The position numbers and the translations under genes were made by a program. Below are positions 6,500 to 17,302 of a stretch of 64,000 bases of DNA, in pieces. Origin of the DNA: Natronosporangium hydrolyticum (GTDB lineage Bacteria > Actinomycetota > Actinomycetes > Mycobacteriales > Micromonosporaceae); the NCBI RefSeq assembly GCF_016925615.1, contig NZ_CP070499.1, positions 434,001 to 498,000 on the forward strand. Reading direction: 5' to 3'. How positions within the stretch are numbered: the stretch's first letter is position 1; each line of letters begins with the position of its first letter. A model generated the notes under the pieces. It was not told the origin of the DNA and ran no database searches. It saw only the letters and a list, made by a program, of their open reading frames with translations.

Positions 6500-9223
6500 G
6501 TGACGGCGCGGACCAACTTGCCGAGCGGGCTGGTCACGTTCCTGATCACGGACATCGAAGGGTCCACCCGGCTGGCGCAGCTACTCGGCCCCGACTATGG
6601 ACCGGTGTTGGCGGCCCATCGGCGGTTGCTCCGCTCCGCCCTGCGCACCGACGGGGGCGTGGAGCTGTTCGCCGAGGGCGACTCGTTCTTCTTCGCTTTC
6701 CCGGACGCGGCCACCGCACTCAGCTCCTGCCGTGCCGCGCAGCACACGCTCACCGGCCATTCATGGCCGCACGACCAGGCGCAGCCCAAGGTTCGGATGG
6801 GGCTGCACAGCGGTTACGCCCGCCCGTCGAACGGCGAGTACGCCAGCCCGGAGGTGCACCGGGCGGCCCGGATCGCCGCCGCCGCCCACGGAGGGCAGGT
6901 GCTCTGCTCTGCCGCCACCGCGGGCCACGCAGTTGGGCTGGAGCCGGACGCGTGGCTGCGGGATCTCGGGCTCTACCGGTTGCGGGGCTTCGACGGCCGG
7001 GAGCGCCTGTTCCAGCTGGTCGCGCCCGGTCTTGACCAGGGGTTTCCGTCGCCGCGTACGGAGCGCGCCGCCGCCCACAATCTGCCGGCGCCGATCACTT
7101 CCTTCGTCGGTCGCCACGCCGAGCGGTCGCAGGTGGCCGCGCTGCTCGATCAGCACCGGCTGGTCACGGTCGCCGGCGCGGGCGGCGCCGGCAAGACCCG
7201 GTTGGCCAATGTGGTCGCCGCCGACCAGCTGAGCCGCTACCCCGACGGGGTGTGGTTCGCGGACCTCGCGGCGGTGACCGACCCTCGGCTGGTGGCGGTG
7301 GCGGTCGCCAGCGCGCTCGGGCTGCGCCCCGAACCGGGCCGGCCGATGCTGCGCACCCTCGCCGAGTACGTCGCGCAACGACGGATGCTGCTGGTGCTCG
7401 ACACCTGCGACGCCCAGATCGTGGCGGCCGCGGCGGTGGCGACGGCGATCCTGGGGGCCAGCGCCGGTACCCGGCTGTTGGCGACCAGCCGGGAACCGTT
7501 GGGCATCCCGGGTGAGCTGGTGTGGCGGATCCCGCCGTTGTCGACGGCCCAGACCGGCGACGGCCAGCCCGGGGACGCCGTCGCCCTGCTCGCGGAACGG
7601 ACCGTGGCCGCCCGGGGCGGGGCGCCGGTCCCCGCGGCGGAGCTGCCGGAGCTGGCCCGGGTCGCCGCCCGCCTCGCCGGGCTGCCGTTGGCGATCGAGT
7701 TGGCCGCCGGCCGGCTGCGAGTGCTCGGCGCCGGCCAGCTCGCCGACCGGGTCGAGGCGGAGGCGGCGGGTCCGCCGGGCGACCTGCTGGCCACCATCGA
7801 TGCCGGTCCGCCGGGGTGGAGTTCCGGGACGCGGCCGGTGGCCCTGCCCACGGCGTCGCCGGCTTTCCGGCACACCACATTGGAGGCGGCGGTGGGCTGG
7901 TCCTACCGTACGTTGGCGCCTCAGCACGCCCGCCTGCTGCGCGGATTGTCGGTCTTCGCCGGGCCGGTGGATCTGGCGACCGCCGAATGGTTACTCGGGG
8001 GCGACCCGCTTCCGGCGTTGACGGTGTTGGTCGACAAGTCGCTGCTGCACGCGGACGGGCCGCCGGCCGGTGACGGCGAGGCCGGGCCCGGCTTCAGCTA
8101 CCGGATGCTCGACCCGATCCGCGCCTTCGTCGCCCGGGAACTCGCCAGCGCCGGTGAGGAGACAGCCGCCCACCAGCGCCACGTCAACTGGCTGGTGGCG
8201 CGCCTGCGGCGCGGAGTGCGCGACCCGCACGGGCAGCCGGTCACCCTGTCGCTGCACCACATCGACCGGTACGCGGACGAGATCCGGGCGGCGCTGCACT
8301 TCTGCGTCACCGGCGGCGCCGCCAGCGACGGGCTGCGGCTGGCCCGGATGCTGGACCTGTGGTGGCGGGAGCGGGGCCTGGCCCGGGAGGGGCGGCTGTG
8401 GCTGTTCCGGCTCTACGGGCGGCTCGCCGAGACGGAGGAGGAGCTGGGCGACCGGCTGCTCGCCGAGGCTTACCACGTCCATTCGCTGCTGGCCGGCGCC
8501 GACGGCGAGTACGCCGAGCAGCACCGGTACGCCCAGCAGGCGGAGGAGACCGCCCGCCGGGTGGGCGACGCCGGGCTGCTGGCCCGGGTGCTCGCCACCC
8601 GGGCCTGGTCGCTGATGGATCTGTCTCGTCCGGCCGAGGCGGAGCAGGTGTGCCGGGAACTCATCGACTGGTCGGCGGAGCGGGGCGTGCCGGCGGACGC
8701 GCTGTTCGCGGTGACCTGCCTGGTGCAGCTGCTGTGGCGGCGGTCGGCGCTGGCGGAGGCGGCGGCGCTGCTCAGCCGGGCGCGCCCGTTCGAGCAGGCC
8801 CGGCCGGATGTGCGGGGCCGGCGGGCGATCGACCATCTGCTCGGGGTGGTCGCGCTCTCCCGCGGGGACCTGGTCGCCGCCCACGACCATCTGGTGGTGG
8901 CGCTGCGTTCCCGGATGGCGTACGGCTTCCACACCAGGGCGTGCGAGACGCTGGCGGCGATGGCTGCCCGGTGTGGCCTGGGCGGCGACCCGGTGACCGC
9001 GGCCCGGCTCTTCGGCGCCGTCCACACCCACCGGGCGCGGCTGCGCTCCCCGCATGGCGGTTTCGCCGGCTACTGGACCAGCCTGGCGACGGCGGTGCGG
9101 GCCAGCCTCGGCGACGACCGGTTCGACGCCGCCTACGGCGCTGGCGCGGCGATGACGCTGAGTCAGGCGGTGGCGGTCGCGCTCGAGGTCGATCAGGAGG
9201 TCGCAGACCTGGACCCGGCATGA
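6500..9223 (+). CDS. Class III cyclase-domain / NB-ARC / TPR regulator
   Basis: A 907-residue signalling protein. Residues 10-175 form a class III nucleotide cyclase domain: FLITDIEGSTRL and GDSFFFAF carry the two metal-binding Asp positions, and VRMGLHSGYA follows. Residues 195-450 are an NB-ARC/STAND ATPase with P-loop GAGGAGKTRL near 225, LLVLDTCD as Walker B, and TRLLATSREPLG. The remainder is helical, TPR-like. No DNA-binding domain is evident. Such proteins are abundant in actinobacteria; cyclase activity is unproven. GTG 6500 is chosen because GGAGGG lies five bases upstream; an in-frame ATG at 6485 overlaps that SD. Confidence 0.78.
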   Translation: MTARTNLPSGLVTFLITDIEGSTRLAQLLGPDYGPVLAAHRRLLRSALRTDGGVELFAEGDSFFFAFPDAATALSSCRAAQHTLTGHSWPHDQAQPKVRMGLHSGYARPSNGEYASPEVHRAARIAAAAHGGQVLCSAATAGHAVGLEPDAWLRDLGLYRLRGFDGRERLFQLVAPGLDQGFPSPRTERAAAHNLPAPITSFVGRHAERSQVAALLDQHRLVTVAGAGGAGKTRLANVVAADQLSRYPDGVWFADLAAVTDPRLVAVAVASALGLRPEPGRPMLRTLAEYVAQRRMLLVLDTCDAQIVAAAAVATAILGASAGTRLLATSREPLGIPGELVWRIPPLSTAQTGDGQPGDAVALLAERTVAARGGAPVPAAELPELARVAARLAGLPLAIELAAGRLRVLGAGQLADRVEAEAAGPPGDLLATIDAGPPGWSSGTRPVALPTASPAFRHTTLEAAVGWSYRTLAPQHARLLRGLSVFAGPVDLATAEWLLGGDPLPALTVLVDKSLLHADGPPAGDGEAGPGFSYRMLDPIRAFVARELASAGEETAAHQRHVNWLVARLRRGVRDPHGQPVTLSLHHIDRYADEIRAALHFCVTGGAASDGLRLARMLDLWWRERGLAREGRLWLFRLYGRLAETEEELGDRLLAEAYHVHSLLAGADGEYAEQHRYAQQAEETARRVGDAGLLARVLATRAWSLMDLSRPAEAEQVCRELIDWSAERGVPADALFAVTCLVQLLWRRSALAEAAALLSRARPFEQARPDVRGRRAIDHLLGVVALSRGDLVAAHDHLVVALRSRMAYGFHTRACETLAAMAARCGLGGDPVTAARLFGAVHTHRARLRSPHGGFAGYWTSLATAVRASLGDDRFDAAYGAGAAMTLSQAVAVALEVDQEVADLDPA

Positions 9224-9273
9224 TCGACGCCGGGCCCTGCTTACCGGCGGTGTTCGTTCTAGAGTAAACAGTT

Positions 9274-9951
9274 ATGTCGACCTTGGCAGATGACAGCATC
9301 GTGCTCGCGCACCGGCGCTGGCTGATGGCTCCTCGGGTGACGAAGGTGCTGCTCGGGCTGGCGGGGCTTGCCGCCGCCGGGGTGGTGCTCGCCGGTGCGG
9401 TGCCGGCCCAGCCAACCCTGGCGTTCACCGCGGGCTGGACCCTGGCCACGGTGCTGCTGATCATCGGTGGCGGCTGGCTAGCCTTCGACGGCGCGACCGA
9501 GCTGCTCCGCTGTCGGCGGCTGCGCCGGCTGCCGCGCCCGTCGATCCGGCTGGACGCCACCGGGCTGCACTATCGGGACGGCGACGAGTCCGGCGCGGTC
9601 AGCGTCTCGGTGCCCTGGTCGGAGGTGCGTGGTTGCGCGGTCCGGCCGGGTTTCGGCGGCAACCGCTTCCTGTGCTTCGACGTGCCGGGTCGTTACCCCG
9701 AGCCGGCGGTGGCGGAGATCGGTGACGTCATCGTCGACCCCGACGCGGTACGCGCCCGGGCGTACGGATGGTCGATGACGGTGTGCCCGGAGCCGTTGTC
9801 GGCGGCCGAGCGGAACATGCTGATCACGGCTTATGTGTTCGGCACCCCGTTCGCGGTGGATCTTTCCACCTGCCGAGGAGTGGACACCGCCCGAATTGGC
9901 CGGGCGGTGTTCGGCTGGACCGGGGGCCGGTGCCGGCCACCGGCCTGGTGA
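9274..9951 (+). CDS. Two-helix membrane protein of unknown function
   Basis: A 225-residue protein not assigned to a named family. Residues 23-45 (VLLGLAGLAAAGVVLAGAV) and 50-70 (FTAGWTLATVLLIIGGGWLAF) are two transmembrane helices. A soluble region of about 150 residues follows, beginning RPSIRLDATGLHYRDGD and VSVPWSEVRGCAV. This strand pattern, with the Trp-Ser-Glu-Val motif after a ligand-like opening, resembles the PH-like domains found after paired helices in actinobacterial membrane proteins. It lies alone between the cyclase-domain gene and the convergent korB. Confidence 0.6.
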   Translation: MSTLADDSIVLAHRRWLMAPRVTKVLLGLAGLAAAGVVLAGAVPAQPTLAFTAGWTLATVLLIIGGGWLAFDGATELLRCRRLRRLPRPSIRLDATGLHYRDGDESGAVSVSVPWSEVRGCAVRPGFGGNRFLCFDVPGRYPEPAVAEIGDVIVDPDAVRARAYGWSMTVCPEPLSAAERNMLITAYVFGTPFAVDLSTCRGVDTARIGRAVFGWTGGRCRPPAW

Positions 9952-9993
9952 CCGGTGGCCCGCCGCTGCGCACGCTGAGGGTCCGCGCTCGAC

Positions 9994-11037
9994 CTAGTTG
10001 ATGGTCCAGGTGTCGCCGGCGGCGAGCAGGTTGGTCAGCTGCTCCTCGGGGGTCTGGCCGACCGAGGCGGCCCGCTCCCGGGCCTCCGCGAGCTGCTGCT
10101 GCACCAGCTGGTCGTAGGTTTCCCGCGGCACCTGCCGGAACACCCCGATCGGCGTGTGCCGCAGGTCCAGGTCGGGCAGCCGGGTCAGCGCGAACGCGTA
10201 CGCCGGCTCGGCGACCCCGGCGTCGTGGGTGACGATCTGCGCCGGGGCGACCTCGCTGGTGTCGCGCACCTGGAGGCCGAAACCGTTGGGTGAGGGGACC
10301 ACGCAGTGCTGCCCGTCGGCGCCGAAGGTGATCGGCTGGCCGTGCTCCAGCCGGATCAGGTAGTCGTCGCGGCTGGCGGGATCTTTCAGCGGCTCGAACG
10401 CGTTGTCGTTGAAGATGTTGCAGTTCTGGTAGATCTCGACGAACGCCGACCCCTCGTGCTCGGCGGCGGCCCGCAGCACCGACTGCAGGTGCTTGCGGTC
10501 GGAGTCGATGGTGCGGGCGACGAAGGTGGCCTCCGCCCCCAGCGCCAGCGAGAGCGGGTTGAACGGTGAGTCTGCCGAGCCCACCGGGGTCGACTTGGTG
10601 ACCTTGCCGAGCTCACTGGTGGGGGAGTACTGCCCCTTGGTCAGGCCGTAGATCCGGTTGTTGAACAGCAGGATCTTGAGGTTGACGTTGCGGCGCAGCG
10701 CGTGGATCAGGTGGTTGCCGCCGATCGAGAGCGCGTCGCCGTCACCGGTGACCACCCACACCGACAGGTCGGGCCGGCTCGCCGACAGGCCGGTGGCGAT
10801 CGCCGGGGCCCGGCCGTGGATGGAGTGCATCCCGTAGGTGTCCATGTAGTACGGGAAGCGGGAGGAGCAGCCGATGCCGGAGACGAAGACGATCCGCTCT
10901 TTCGGGATGCCCAGCTCGGGCATGAACGACTGGACCGCGGCGAGGATCGCGTAGTCCCCGCAGCCGGGGCACCAGCGGACCTCCTGGTCGGACTTGAAGT
11001 CTTTGGTGGTCAGCTTGACCGGGACCGGGTTAGACAT
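9994..11037 (-). CDS. korB: 2-oxoacid:ferredoxin oxidoreductase, beta subunit (KorB type)
   Basis: The thiamine pyrophosphate-binding subunit, 347 residues. The N-terminal WCPGCGDYAIL and GIGCSSRFP supply Cys residues for the iron-sulfur cluster. GDGDALSIGGNHLIHALRR (about 95-113) with NNRIYGLTKGQ is the TPP/Mg motif. It forms a heterotetramer with the alpha subunit encoded at 11030-12874 and oxidatively decarboxylates a 2-oxoacid (2-oxoglutarate in the well-studied mycobacterial KorAB) to acyl-CoA, reducing ferredoxin. The start overlaps the korA stop by eight bases, so translation is probably coupled. Substrate choice is inferred from the family. Confidence 0.88.
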   Translation of the reverse strand: MSNPVPVKLTTKDFKSDQEVRWCPGCGDYAILAAVQSFMPELGIPKERIVFVSGIGCSSRFPYYMDTYGMHSIHGRAPAIATGLSASRPDLSVWVVTGDGDALSIGGNHLIHALRRNVNLKILLFNNRIYGLTKGQYSPTSELGKVTKSTPVGSADSPFNPLSLALGAEATFVARTIDSDRKHLQSVLRAAAEHEGSAFVEIYQNCNIFNDNAFEPLKDPASRDDYLIRLEHGQPITFGADGQHCVVPSPNGFGLQVRDTSEVAPAQIVTHDAGVAEPAYAFALTRLPDLDLRHTPIGVFRQVPRETYDQLVQQQLAEARERAASVGQTPEEQLTNLLAAGDTWTIN

Positions 11038-12874
11038 CCTTGACCACGTCCTCCAGCATGCTCTCCAGTTCGGAGGCGGTGAACGGCAGGCCGCGAACCT
11101 TGTTGTAAGGGATCGCGTCGATCAGATACCGGGAGCGGATGACCGTCGCCAGCTGCCCCAGGTTCAGCTCCGGGATGACCACCTTGCGGTAGCGACCGAG
11201 CACCTCGCCGAGGTTCGGCGGCAGCGGCGCCAGGTGGCGCAGGTGGGCCTGAGCGACGTTCATGCCACGTCGCCGGAGTCGGCGGCAGGCTGCGCCGATC
11301 GGGCCGTAGGTCGACCCCCAGCCGAGCACCAGCACCGGCGCGTCGCCGGTCGGGTCGTCGACCTCGACATCGGCGACCTGGATGGCTTCGATCCGGGCCG
11401 CCCGGGTGCGGACCATGAAGTCGTGGTTCGCCGGATCGTAGGAGATGTCGCCGGTGCGGTCGGCTTTCTCCAGGCCGCCGATCCGGTGCTCCAGCCCGGG
11501 GGTGCCCGGCACCGCCCACGGCCGGGCCAGCGTCTCCGGGTCGCGAAGATACGGCAGGAAGGTGCCGTCGTCGCTGTTCGGGCCGGTGGCGAACTCGACC
11601 CGGAGGTCGGGCAGCTCAGCGACCTCCGGCAGCAGCCACGGCTCGGAGCCGTTGGCGAGGTAGCCGTCGGAGAGCAGGATCACCGGGGTCCGGTAGGTCA
11701 TGGCGATCCGGGCGGCCTCCAGCGCGGCGTCGAAACAGTCCGACGGGGACCGGGGGGCGACCACCGCCACCGGCGCCTCACCGTGCCGGCCGAAGAGCGC
11801 CATCTGCAGGTCGGCCTGCTCGGTCTTGGTCGGCAACCCGGTCGACGGGCCGGCCCGCTGCACGTCGATCACGAGCAGCGGCAGCTCCAACGCGACCGCC
11901 AGCGAGATCGTCTCGCTCTTCAGCGCCACCCCCGGGCCGGAGGTGGTGGTGACCCCGAGCGACCCGCCGTACGAGGCGCCGAGCGCCGCACCGACCGCGG
12001 CGATCTCGTCCTCGGCCTGCATCGTGGTGATCCCGAACCGCTTGTGCTTGCTCAGCTCGTGCAGGATGTCGCTGGCCGGGGTGATCGGGTAGGCGCCGAG
12101 GAAGACCGGCCGCTGCGACCGGACCGCCGCGGCGACGATCCCCAGCGCCAGCGCCACGTTGCCGGTGATGTTGCGGTAGTGGCCGGCCGGCATGGTGGCG
12201 GGCTTCACTTCATACCGCACCGAGAAGTCCTCGGTCGTCTCGCCGTAGTTCCAGCCGGCCTTGAACGCGGCCGAGTTGGCGGCGGCCAGGTCCGGCCGGC
12301 TGGCGAACTTTTTCGCCAGGAAGTCGAGGGTCGACTCATACGGCCGGGAGTAGAGCCAGGACAGCAGGCCGAGGGCGAACATGTTTTTGGCCCGCTCGGC
12401 GTCCTTCTTCGAGATCTCGTGATCGGCGAGCGCCGCCACGGTGAGGCTGGTCAGCCCCACCTCGTGGACCGCATACCCGGAGAGCGAGCCATCCTCCAGC
12501 GGGCTGACCGAGTAGCCGACCTTGCTGAGGTTGCGCTTGCTGAACTCGTCGGTGTTGACGATGATGTCGGCGCCGCGCGGCAGGTCACCCAGGTTGGCCT
12601 TGAGCGCGGCCGGGTTCATCGCGACCAGCACATTCGGGGCGTCACCGGGGGTGAGGATGTCGGTGTCGGCGAAGTGCAGCTGGAAGCTGGAGACCCCGGG
12701 CAGGGTGCCGGCGGGGGCGCGGATCTCCGCGGGGAAGTTGGGCAGGGTCGAGATGTCGTTGCCGAGCTGGGCGGTCTCGGAGGTGAACCGGTCGCCGGTT
12801 AGCTGCATACCGTCACCGGAGTCGCCGGCGAAACGGATGACCACTCGATCCAGCTGACGGACCTGCTTGGTCAC
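11030..12874 (-). CDS. korA: 2-oxoacid:ferredoxin oxidoreductase, alpha subunit (KorA type)
   Basis: A 614-residue alpha subunit with the gamma domain fused at its N-terminus (VIRFAGDSGDGMQLTGDRF, residues 9-27; EIRAPAGTLPGVSSFQLHF, about 50-68). The pyruvate-ferredoxin pyrimidine-binding domain follows from about residue 210 (FLGAYPITPASDILHEL; MQAEDEIAAVGAALGASYG), and the transketolase-C-like domain lies at the end. This gamma-alpha fusion is normal for the actinobacterial KorA. GTG 12874 is preceded by AGGAGGT. It is the first gene of a two-gene operon with korB and is usually constitutively expressed, supporting the oxidative citric acid cycle. Confidence 0.9.
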   Translation of the reverse strand: MTKQVRQLDRVVIRFAGDSGDGMQLTGDRFTSETAQLGNDISTLPNFPAEIRAPAGTLPGVSSFQLHFADTDILTPGDAPNVLVAMNPAALKANLGDLPRGADIIVNTDEFSKRNLSKVGYSVSPLEDGSLSGYAVHEVGLTSLTVAALADHEISKKDAERAKNMFALGLLSWLYSRPYESTLDFLAKKFASRPDLAAANSAAFKAGWNYGETTEDFSVRYEVKPATMPAGHYRNITGNVALALGIVAAAVRSQRPVFLGAYPITPASDILHELSKHKRFGITTMQAEDEIAAVGAALGASYGGSLGVTTTSGPGVALKSETISLAVALELPLLVIDVQRAGPSTGLPTKTEQADLQMALFGRHGEAPVAVVAPRSPSDCFDAALEAARIAMTYRTPVILLSDGYLANGSEPWLLPEVAELPDLRVEFATGPNSDDGTFLPYLRDPETLARPWAVPGTPGLEHRIGGLEKADRTGDISYDPANHDFMVRTRAARIEAIQVADVEVDDPTGDAPVLVLGWGSTYGPIGAACRRLRRRGMNVAQAHLRHLAPLPPNLGEVLGRYRKVVIPELNLGQLATVIRSRYLIDAIPYNKVRGLPFTASELESMLEDVVKDV

Positions 12875-13010
12875 GGTGCGATGACCTCCTTGGCGGCGCG
12901 GGCGGGTCTGCGCCGTGGGCTACTACCACCGGAGAGCCTACGCCCTCCGGGGGGCGTGGCGGCTCACGGAAGCCCGCCCCTCGGGACAGGACGGCCGGAT
13001 GTGGCCCATT

Positions 13011-13116
13011 TCACCGCCGGTCGCGGGTCGCGAACGCCAGCCAGTCCCGCAGCCGCTGGGTGGCCGCCGGGTCGACCCGCCGCGCGGAGCAGGTGCGCGA
13101 GCGCAGCCCGGTTCAC
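13011..13116 (-). pseudogene. Internally deleted remnant, second gene of a two-gene pair
   Basis: GTG 13116 overlaps the stop of the upstream gene as GTGA and opens VNRAALAHLLRAAG. I recognise this as the N-terminus of putative nucleotidyltransferases that follow small regulators of the type encoded at 13113-13514 in actinobacteria. The frame then shifts by one base to DPAATQRLRDWLAFATRDRR and a stop at 13011, which looks like a genuine C-terminus. The roughly 150 residues expected in between are missing, so I read this as an internal deletion. Without a database comparison the family name stays tentative. Confidence 0.45.
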
Positions 13117-13514
13117 ACTGCGGTCCTGCCGCGGTCCGTTGGCAGGGCCGCCGAGGCGCGGCCGAAGGCGCGCAGTGCGGTGTGCCGTTCCGCTGTGGTC
13201 AACACTCCCGCGAAGGGGGAGTTCTGACGCAACTCCACCGCAACCGGATCCCGGGAGGTGAGTACGTCCAGCACTGCTGTCGGTCCCTGCTCCAACACCT
13301 CGGACCACTTGTTGAACCACGGTTCCGGTCGTCGGTCGCCATGCGCCTTGCGGAGACGGTCGAGACGGTCTCGAGCGTCGGCGATCAACCGCTCAGGGGC
13401 GAGCGCGAACTTGCCGGCTACAGCCCGGTGGAGCCACAGGGACCGCTCCTGGTCGCGGGTCAGCGTTGCCGGTGTCGTAGCACCAACAAAACGCCGTAAC
13501 CACCAAAAACACAA
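13113..13514 (-). CDS. Small regulator/antitoxin-like protein, start uncertain
   Basis: The frame ending at 13113 encodes TLTRDQERSLWLHRAVAGKF, then DRLDRLRKAHGD, WFNKWSEVLEQGPTAVLDVL and TSRDPVAVELRQNSPFAGVL. The pattern matches a conserved actinobacterial family encoded just before a putative nucleotidyltransferase, a layout typical of toxin-antitoxin-like pairs. No ATG or GTG precedes the conserved part. The only in-frame option is TTG 13514, giving an atypical N-terminus (CFWWLRRF). The 5' end may therefore have been lost, consistent with decay of the partner gene. It lies immediately downstream of, and in the same direction as, the M3 peptidase gene. Confidence 0.5.
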   Translation of the reverse strand: MCFWWLRRFVGATTPATLTRDQERSLWLHRAVAGKFALAPERLIADARDRLDRLRKAHGDRRPEPWFNKWSEVLEQGPTAVLDVLTSRDPVAVELRQNSPFAGVLTTAERHTALRAFGRASAALPTDRGRTAV

Positions 13515-13540
13515 ACTCGGTCGCGCTACCCGACCGCGGG

Positions 13541-15505
<1,965 letters not shown>

Positions 15506-15676
15506 AGATCCGGATGTTACCGGTACGTACTGCGATCTGGGGTCTCTCCGCCGGGTTGGGCGGTTTCCCGTACGTCGATCGGCGCTTCCGTGCCGGCTGA
15601 GCGGATCAGTCTTCGGTTCGCCACTGGGCGGGGCCCGGCACAAGTCCTACTGTTTCTAGACATGCCAGGATTAGAG

Positions 15677-17302
15677 ATGTCTCAGCTCCGGCGTTGGTGG
15701 CCCGTCGGTCTGGTCGCGGCCGCGCTCGCGCTGGTGCTGGCGGTGGGTACGGCGGTCGCCTTCGCCGGCGGCGGTGACCGGGGCGGCCGAGCTGGCGCCG
15801 ACCCGGCAGCCCAAACCGCCACCGGGCACGCCGCCCCCGGCGCGGTCGGTGCCCGCACCCTGGTGCTCTACGACGATTCGCCCCACGGTGAGCTGTACGC
15901 GACCCAGACCGCGAACCTGGTCTCCCACTTTGGAGCGTGGACCGCCAAGCCGGTCGACGACTACACCGCCGGGGAGCACGCCGACTACACCGCAATGGTG
16001 TATCTGGGGACCAGCTACGACGCGCCGCTCTCCGAGCCGTTCCTGGCCGATGTTCGCGACGGCCAGACCCCGGTGCTGTGGGTGCGGGACAACATCTGGC
16101 AACTGCTGGCGAGTACTCCCGACTTCACCGCCGAGTACGGGGTTTCCTGGGCCGGGTTCGACACCAGTGCGGTCGACGAGGTGCGTTACCAGGGGGCGCG
16201 GCTGACCCGGGACACGGTCAACGAGTCCGGCCTCGGCGAGCTGGACGTGCTCGACGAAGACCAGGTCGAGGTGCTCGCCAGCGCGGTCCGGCCGGACGGT
16301 TCCCGGCTGCCGTGGGCGCTGCGCACCGGGGAGCTGACCTACGTCAGCGAGATCCCGTTCATGTACGTCAACCGCGACGACCGGTACCTCGCCTTCACCG
16401 ACCTGCTCTTCGACCTGCTCGCCCCGGAGACACCGGAGCGGCACCGGGCGCTGGTGCGGCTGGAGGATGTTGGGCCGACCGACGATCCCGAGCAGCTGCG
16501 GGAGATCGTCGACTACCTGGCCGAGGAGGAGGTGCCGTTCTCGGTGGCGGTCTTCCCGGTCTTCTCCGACCCGCAGGGGGTGGAGGGCGAGCCCGGCACC
16601 GTCCGGCTCACCGATCGGCCGGAGCTGGTGGCGGAGCTGCGGCACGCCGTAGACCAGGGCGGAACCCTGTTGATGCACGGCTACACCCACCAGTACGAGG
16701 ACGTGTCGAACCCGTACAACGGCCTGAGCGGGGCGGACTTCGAGTTCTTCCGGGCGCACGTGGACGAGCAGGACCACGTCCAGCTGGATGGGCCGGCGGC
16801 CGGCGACTCTCCGGAGTGGACCCGGGAGCGGCTCGCCGCCGGGCTGGCCGAGTTCGACGCCGCCGGGTTGCCCCGGCCTACCATCTTCGAGTTCCCGCAC
16901 TACGCCGCCGGACCCAACGCCTACGCCGAGGTGGCGGAGCGGTTCGCCGCCCGGTACGACCGGGGCATGTACTTCCCCGGCCTGCTCAGCGGTCGGGAGA
17001 TCGATGACCAGGCCGGCACCGGCCAGTTCGTGCCGTATCCGGTGCGCGACGTCTACGGCTCGGTGGTGGTGCCGGAGAATCTCGGCGAGATAACCGAGAC
17101 CGGCTTCAACCAGCACCCGGCCACCCTGCCCGCCGACCTGCTCGCCAGCGCCGAGCGCAACCTGGTGGTACGCGACGGGGTGGCGAGCTTCTTCTACCAC
17201 CCCTACCTCGGCCTGGACCACCTGGAAGAGCTAGTCACCGGGGTACGGGAGCTGGGCTACGAGTTCGCCGCGGCCGAGGAACTCCAGCATGGCCGGTCCT
17301 GA
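15677..17302 (+). CDS. Secreted/membrane-anchored DUF2334 deacetylase-like protein
   Basis: A 541-residue extracytoplasmic protein. Residues 8-30 (PVGLVAAALALVLAVGTAV) are a signal anchor. About residues 60-260 form an N-terminal Rossmann-like domain (TLVLYDDSPHGELYATQ). The DUF2334 domain follows: LVRLEDVGPTDDPEQL, VPFSVAVFPVF, LLMHGYTHQYED and IFEFPHYAAGPNAY. DUF2334 resembles polysaccharide deacetylases, with Asp and His metal ligands in comparable places. ATG 15677 is chosen because AGGA lies six bases upstream; ATG 15662 lacks an SD. It converges on wecB and a GT2 gene, suggesting exopolysaccharide modification. Its 3' end overlaps that of wecB by 68 bases. Confidence 0.78.
   Translation: MSQLRRWWPVGLVAAALALVLAVGTAVAFAGGGDRGGRAGADPAAQTATGHAAPGAVGARTLVLYDDSPHGELYATQTANLVSHFGAWTAKPVDDYTAGEHADYTAMVYLGTSYDAPLSEPFLADVRDGQTPVLWVRDNIWQLLASTPDFTAEYGVSWAGFDTSAVDEVRYQGARLTRDTVNESGLGELDVLDEDQVEVLASAVRPDGSRLPWALRTGELTYVSEIPFMYVNRDDRYLAFTDLLFDLLAPETPERHRALVRLEDVGPTDDPEQLREIVDYLAEEEVPFSVAVFPVFSDPQGVEGEPGTVRLTDRPELVAELRHAVDQGGTLLMHGYTHQYEDVSNPYNGLSGADFEFFRAHVDEQDHVQLDGPAAGDSPEWTRERLAAGLAEFDAAGLPRPTIFEFPHYAAGPNAYAEVAERFAARYDRGMYFPGLLSGREIDDQAGTGQFVPYPVRDVYGSVVVPENLGEITETGFNQHPATLPADLLASAERNLVVRDGVASFFYHPYLGLDHLEELVTGVRELGYEFAAAEELQHGRS

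Noticed and set aside
10994-12802. 602-codon plus-strand frame opposite korA
   Set aside because: Antisense shadow of korA; no SD or domain, and korA has unmistakable motifs.
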